Part shown: positions 32,833-34,236 of the stretch, piece after piece
How positions within the stretch are numbered: position 1 is the stretch's first letter
Layout of the letters: each line of letters opens with the position of its first letter
Assembly (NCBI GenBank): GCA_910589035.1
Contig: CAJUSI010000054.1
Coordinates: 1-34,236 of the forward strand
Direction of reading: 5' to 3'
Length of the DNA stretch: 34,236 bases
Source of the DNA: an uncultured Acetatifactor sp.
GTDB lineage: Bacteria > Bacillota > Clostridia > Lachnospirales > Lachnospiraceae
Made by a program: the position numbers and the translations under genes
The notes under the pieces: model-generated
Told to the model about the DNA's origin: nothing
The model's input: only the letters and a program-made list of their open reading frames with translations
The model's database searches: none

Positions 32833-32851
32833 TAGAACTTGGATTACAGGG
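32791..32851. promoter_or_regulatory. Repeat element upstream of the UPF0175 gene
   Basis: A 21-bp exact direct repeat, AATAGAACTTGGATTACAGGG, occurs at 32791-32811 and 32831-32851. Between and across the copies, ATTACAGG (32803-32810) and CCTGTAAT (32826-32833) form an 8-bp perfect inverted repeat, with the palindrome TTCGCGAA in its loop. The second copy ends at the antitoxin RBS. This is where an autoregulatory toxin-antitoxin operator would be expected. Confidence 0.65.
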
Positions 32852-32861
32852 AGGGAGTATC

Positions 32862-33116
32862 ATGTGTCAAGTGGCAATCAACATACCGAATGAAGTCCTG
32901 TTTGATACAAAAATGAGCCAGGAAGAAGCAAACCAATTCGCCAGACGTGCTGTGGCGTTAGGGTATTATACCCAGAATGGTGTATCAATAGGATACTGCG
33001 CCCAGATTGCAGGATTGTCCGAAGAGGAATTTATAAGATACCTTGGCAGGAATCATGTTTCCATTTTCCGCTTTGATGATAAGGAAGAGTTTCTGGAGGA
33101 ACTTAAGAATGCTTAA
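32862..33116 (+). CDS. UPF0175 family protein (putative antitoxin)
   Basis: An 84-residue protein with GGGAGGGAG just before the ATG at 32862. It contains NIPNEVLFDTKMSQEEANQFARRAVALGYYTQNGVSIGYCAQIAGLSEEEFIRYLGRNHVSIF. This fits UPF0175, with its helix-turn-helix-like centre (SIGYCAQIAGLSEEEFIRYL). UPF0175 genes usually precede a DUF3368 PIN-like nuclease gene as a presumed type II toxin-antitoxin pair, as here. The next gene begins inside its stop codon region (8-base overlap). A protein-binding role at the upstream repeats is inferred. Confidence 0.85.
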   Translation: MCQVAINIPNEVLFDTKMSQEEANQFARRAVALGYYTQNGVSIGYCAQIAGLSEEEFIRYLGRNHVSIFRFDDKEEFLEELKNA

Positions 33117-33605
33117 GGTAATAGTGAATTCTACGCCAATTATCGTGCTCTGCGGAATTGGGAAGTTGGGTATCCTGCGTGAACTGTATGGAAAAGTAAC
33201 GATTCCAAGCGCTGTATATCGGAAAGTTACGGCGATGGAGGATTCAGCATGTATGCAAGTCAGGAATGCGGGAAGTTGGATCCATGTGGAGTCTATCCGT
33301 GCGACACTGAAAAGAAGATGTATAAAGCAAAGTTGCATGCCGGGGAAGTGGAGGTCATGATTCTTGCGCAGGAGCAAAAGGCGGATTTGGTTATTATTGA
33401 CGATAATGCGGCAAAGAAAACAGCAAAATATCTTGGATTATCTGTCACAGGGACTTTGGGAGTTCTCCTGAAAGCAAAAAGGCAGGGAATTGTGCATAGG
33501 GTAGATACGCTGTTGGCTGAAATGAAAAGGAACGGATTTTATTTTGATTCCAGGGTTGAGGCTTTCGTTTTGGAACAGGCCGGGGAGAGTCCCAAAGACC
33601 GATAG
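33109..33605 (+). pseudogene. DUF3368 PIN-like nuclease (putative toxin), frameshifted
   Basis: The N-terminal half starts at the ATG at 33109: MLKVIVNSTPIIVLCGIGKLGILRELYGKVTIPSAVYRKV, with the first PIN Asp/Asn-Ser/Thr motif. It runs to about SIRATLKR near 33315. The matching continuation KKMYKAKLHAGEVEVMILAQEQKADLVIIDDNAAKKTAKYLGLSVTGTLGVLLKAK lies in the -1 frame and ends at a TAG (33603-33605), with E-x-E and IIDD as later PIN acidic motifs. Frame 1 itself stops about 48 bases after the junction, at 33358-33360. A one-base indel within about 33300-33320 best explains this. No canonical -1 slippery heptamer is present, so programmed shifting is unlikely. The predicted product is inactive unless the indel is a sequencing error. 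Confidence 0.82.
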
Positions 33606-33665
33606 ATTAATTCACAGGTCAATTTGCAATGCATGTCAAAGAAACTTGCAGTAACCTGCAACAAA

Positions 33666-33704
33666 GCCGCCATCGTTCTGGCGGTCTCGAGTATAAAATG
33701 GCGG
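33666..33704 (+). promoter_or_regulatory. Competing hairpins after the toxin-antitoxin pair
   Basis: CCGCCAT (33667-33673) can pair with TGGCGG at 33679-33684 (short loop) or with ATGGCGG at 33698-33704 (24-base loop). These pairings are mutually exclusive. A separate TTGCAG-TAAC-CTGCAA hairpin lies at 33646-33661. No U-tract follows the first hairpin. The function is unknown. Confidence 0.45.
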
Positions 33705-33771
33705 TCAGAACTGGATTTATAAGGGTTTTGTGGGATTTGGGGCAGAGATAGATAGGAATTTATTTTTCCGC

Positions 33772-33800
33772 TTGCTAATTCCCGGCCTTTGTGCTACCAT
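33772..33800 (+). promoter_or_regulatory. Likely extended -10 promoter for the rtcB unit
   Basis: TTGCTA (33772-33777), an exact 17-base spacer and TACCAT (33795-33800), preceded by TGC as in extended -10 promoters. The start near 33807 precedes the 26-codon ORF by about 48 bases. Confidence 0.5.
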
Positions 33801-33854
33801 GTATTCGTTACCAAAACAAGAGGAAATAAAGGGTTTATGAAAGGAGGGCTTACC

Positions 33855-33935
33855 ATGCAGAGTAACAGACAATATCAGAACAAAATAGAGGAACTGACAA
33901 TCAAAGGTACAGCGCTCCGCAAAAATTATAGATAG
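33855..33935 (+). CDS. 26-residue small ORF upstream of rtcB
   Basis: ATG at 33855 with a very strong RBS (AAAGGAGGG, seven bases spacing) encoding MQSNRQYQNKIEELTIKGT-ALRKNYR, a hydrophilic, mostly helical-looking basic peptide, to a TAG at 33933. It sits between the promoter and a terminator (34001-34022) that precedes rtcB. This looks like a leader peptide or an independent micro-protein. I do not recognise it. Confidence 0.5.
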   Translation: MQSNRQYQNKIEELTIKGTALRKNYR

Positions 33936-33999
33936 TTTTGTCCTGGACAGGTCATTCTTGGCATCTATCAAAGCTATTATTAGGCATCCTTGCTGCTGC

Positions 34000-34022
34000 G
34001 GCACCTTTGGGGTGCTTTTTTT
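34000..34022 (+). terminator. Intrinsic terminator between the small ORF and rtcB
   Basis: GCACC (34001-34005) and GGTGC (34011-34015) form a stem, extended by a G-T pair, with a TTTGG loop. Seven T residues (34016-34022) follow. It lies 38 bases before the rtcB start, so it would cut readthrough from the small-ORF promoter or act as an attenuator. Confidence 0.7.
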
Positions 34023-34060
34023 GCGCCCATTTTTGAGGATTTTAAGGAGACGAAAATTAT

Positions 34061-34236
34061 ATGAAGACAGTAAAAGGCATTTATGCCGAAGCAAAGATAT
34101 TTACGGACGACGTGGAGGAGTACGCTCAGGCCCAGGTAAAAATGATATGCGACAATCAGGTGGCGGAGGGCAGCAGAATACGCCTGATGCCGGACATCCA
34201 TCCCGGCAAGGTGGGGCCTATCGGCTTATCCATGAC
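34061..34236 (+). CDS. rtcB: RtcB-family RNA ligase, N-terminal part (cut by window edge)
   Basis: The frame is open from the ATG at 34061 to the end of the window (58 codons). AAGGAGA lies ten bases upstream. MKTVKGIYAEAKIFTDDVEEYAQAQV is followed by RLMPDIHPGKVGPIGLSMT, which matches the RtcB N-terminal motif MPDxHPGxGxPIG. RtcB seals 2',3'-cyclic-phosphate or 3'-phosphate RNA ends to 5'-hydroxyl ends with GTP and Mn, repairing or splicing cleaved tRNA. The metal and guanylylation residues lie beyond the window. The variant PGKVGPIGLSMT suggests the RtcB-like group common in clostridia. Confidence 0.85.
   Translation, partial: MKTVKGIYAEAKIFTDDVEEYAQAQVKMICDNQVAEGSRIRLMPDIHPGKVGPIGLSM

Noticed and set aside
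33300..33320. Programmed -1 frameshift in the DUF3368 gene
   Set aside because: There is no canonical X-XXY-YYZ heptamer, and no clear downstream structure was seen. A simple indel is more likely.
1..34236. CRISPR array, phage or rRNA genes
   Set aside because: No regularly spaced repeats, phage structural genes or rRNA sequences were seen.

Overview
The window looks like chromosomal DNA of a Lachnospiraceae-type clostridium (Firmicutes). The evidence is moderately GC-rich coding sequence, strong AGGAGG-type ribosome binding sites, several TTG or GTG starts, a CIRCE-controlled hrcA-grpE-dnaK cluster, a type III glutamine synthetase, the IreB-RuvX-DUF1292 trio, and RNase J. Nearly every gene is on the plus strand. 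The only convincing minus-strand gene is a small HPr-like protein at about 21.3 kb. Species cannot be named from this sequence.

Layout. 1-183 is the tail of an IS110-type transposase cut by the window edge. 339-8037 holds unlinked metabolic and membrane genes: a PHP-domain hydrolase, a GNAT acetyltransferase pseudogene with an internal deletion, a large multi-pass membrane protein, glycerol kinase, a PLP aminotransferase overlapping a patatin-like lipase, and undecaprenyl-diphosphatase. 8.1-14.4 kb holds a lysine/alanine-rich DUF6465-type protein and then the heat-shock cluster hrcA-grpE-dnaK, with a CIRCE operator and sigma-A promoter upstream of hrcA. dnaJ lies beyond a terminator. 14.4-16.5 kb has a small membrane-peptide locus and an O-antigen-ligase-like protein. 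16.5-23 kb is an RNA and protein modification block: prmA, rsmE, cysteine desulfurase plus thiI (4-thiouridine), the HPr-like gene, and mtaB (ms2t6A).

23-29.2 kb holds ireB-ruvX-DUF1292, a 0.55-kb region with no recognisable gene, RNase J, a short MltG-like membrane protein, a TrmR-like methyltransferase and a U32 (TrhP-like) protein. The last two are predicted to make 5-methoxyuridine at tRNA position 34. 29.2-31.8 kb is the glutamine synthetase gene, whose leader contains a 28-codon ORF with a strong RBS.

32.0-34.2 kb is the accessory end. It holds a tRNA-Gln(CUG) with a textbook promoter and terminator, a decayed reading frame, a UPF0175/DUF3368 toxin-antitoxin-type pair with a frameshifted nuclease and a repeat-rich upstream region, and the start of an rtcB RNA ligase gene. 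The rtcB gene is preceded by a 26-codon ORF and an intrinsic terminator. The most interesting unexplained signals are the small ORFs with strong expression signals (14.5, 29.4 and 33.9 kb), the operator-like repeats before the antitoxin, the mutually exclusive hairpins before rtcB, and in-frame repeat insertions in two otherwise ordinary proteins. I did not find a clearly new multi-gene system. The tRNA, PIN-like nuclease and RNA ligase neighbourhood is the closest candidate and is speculative.
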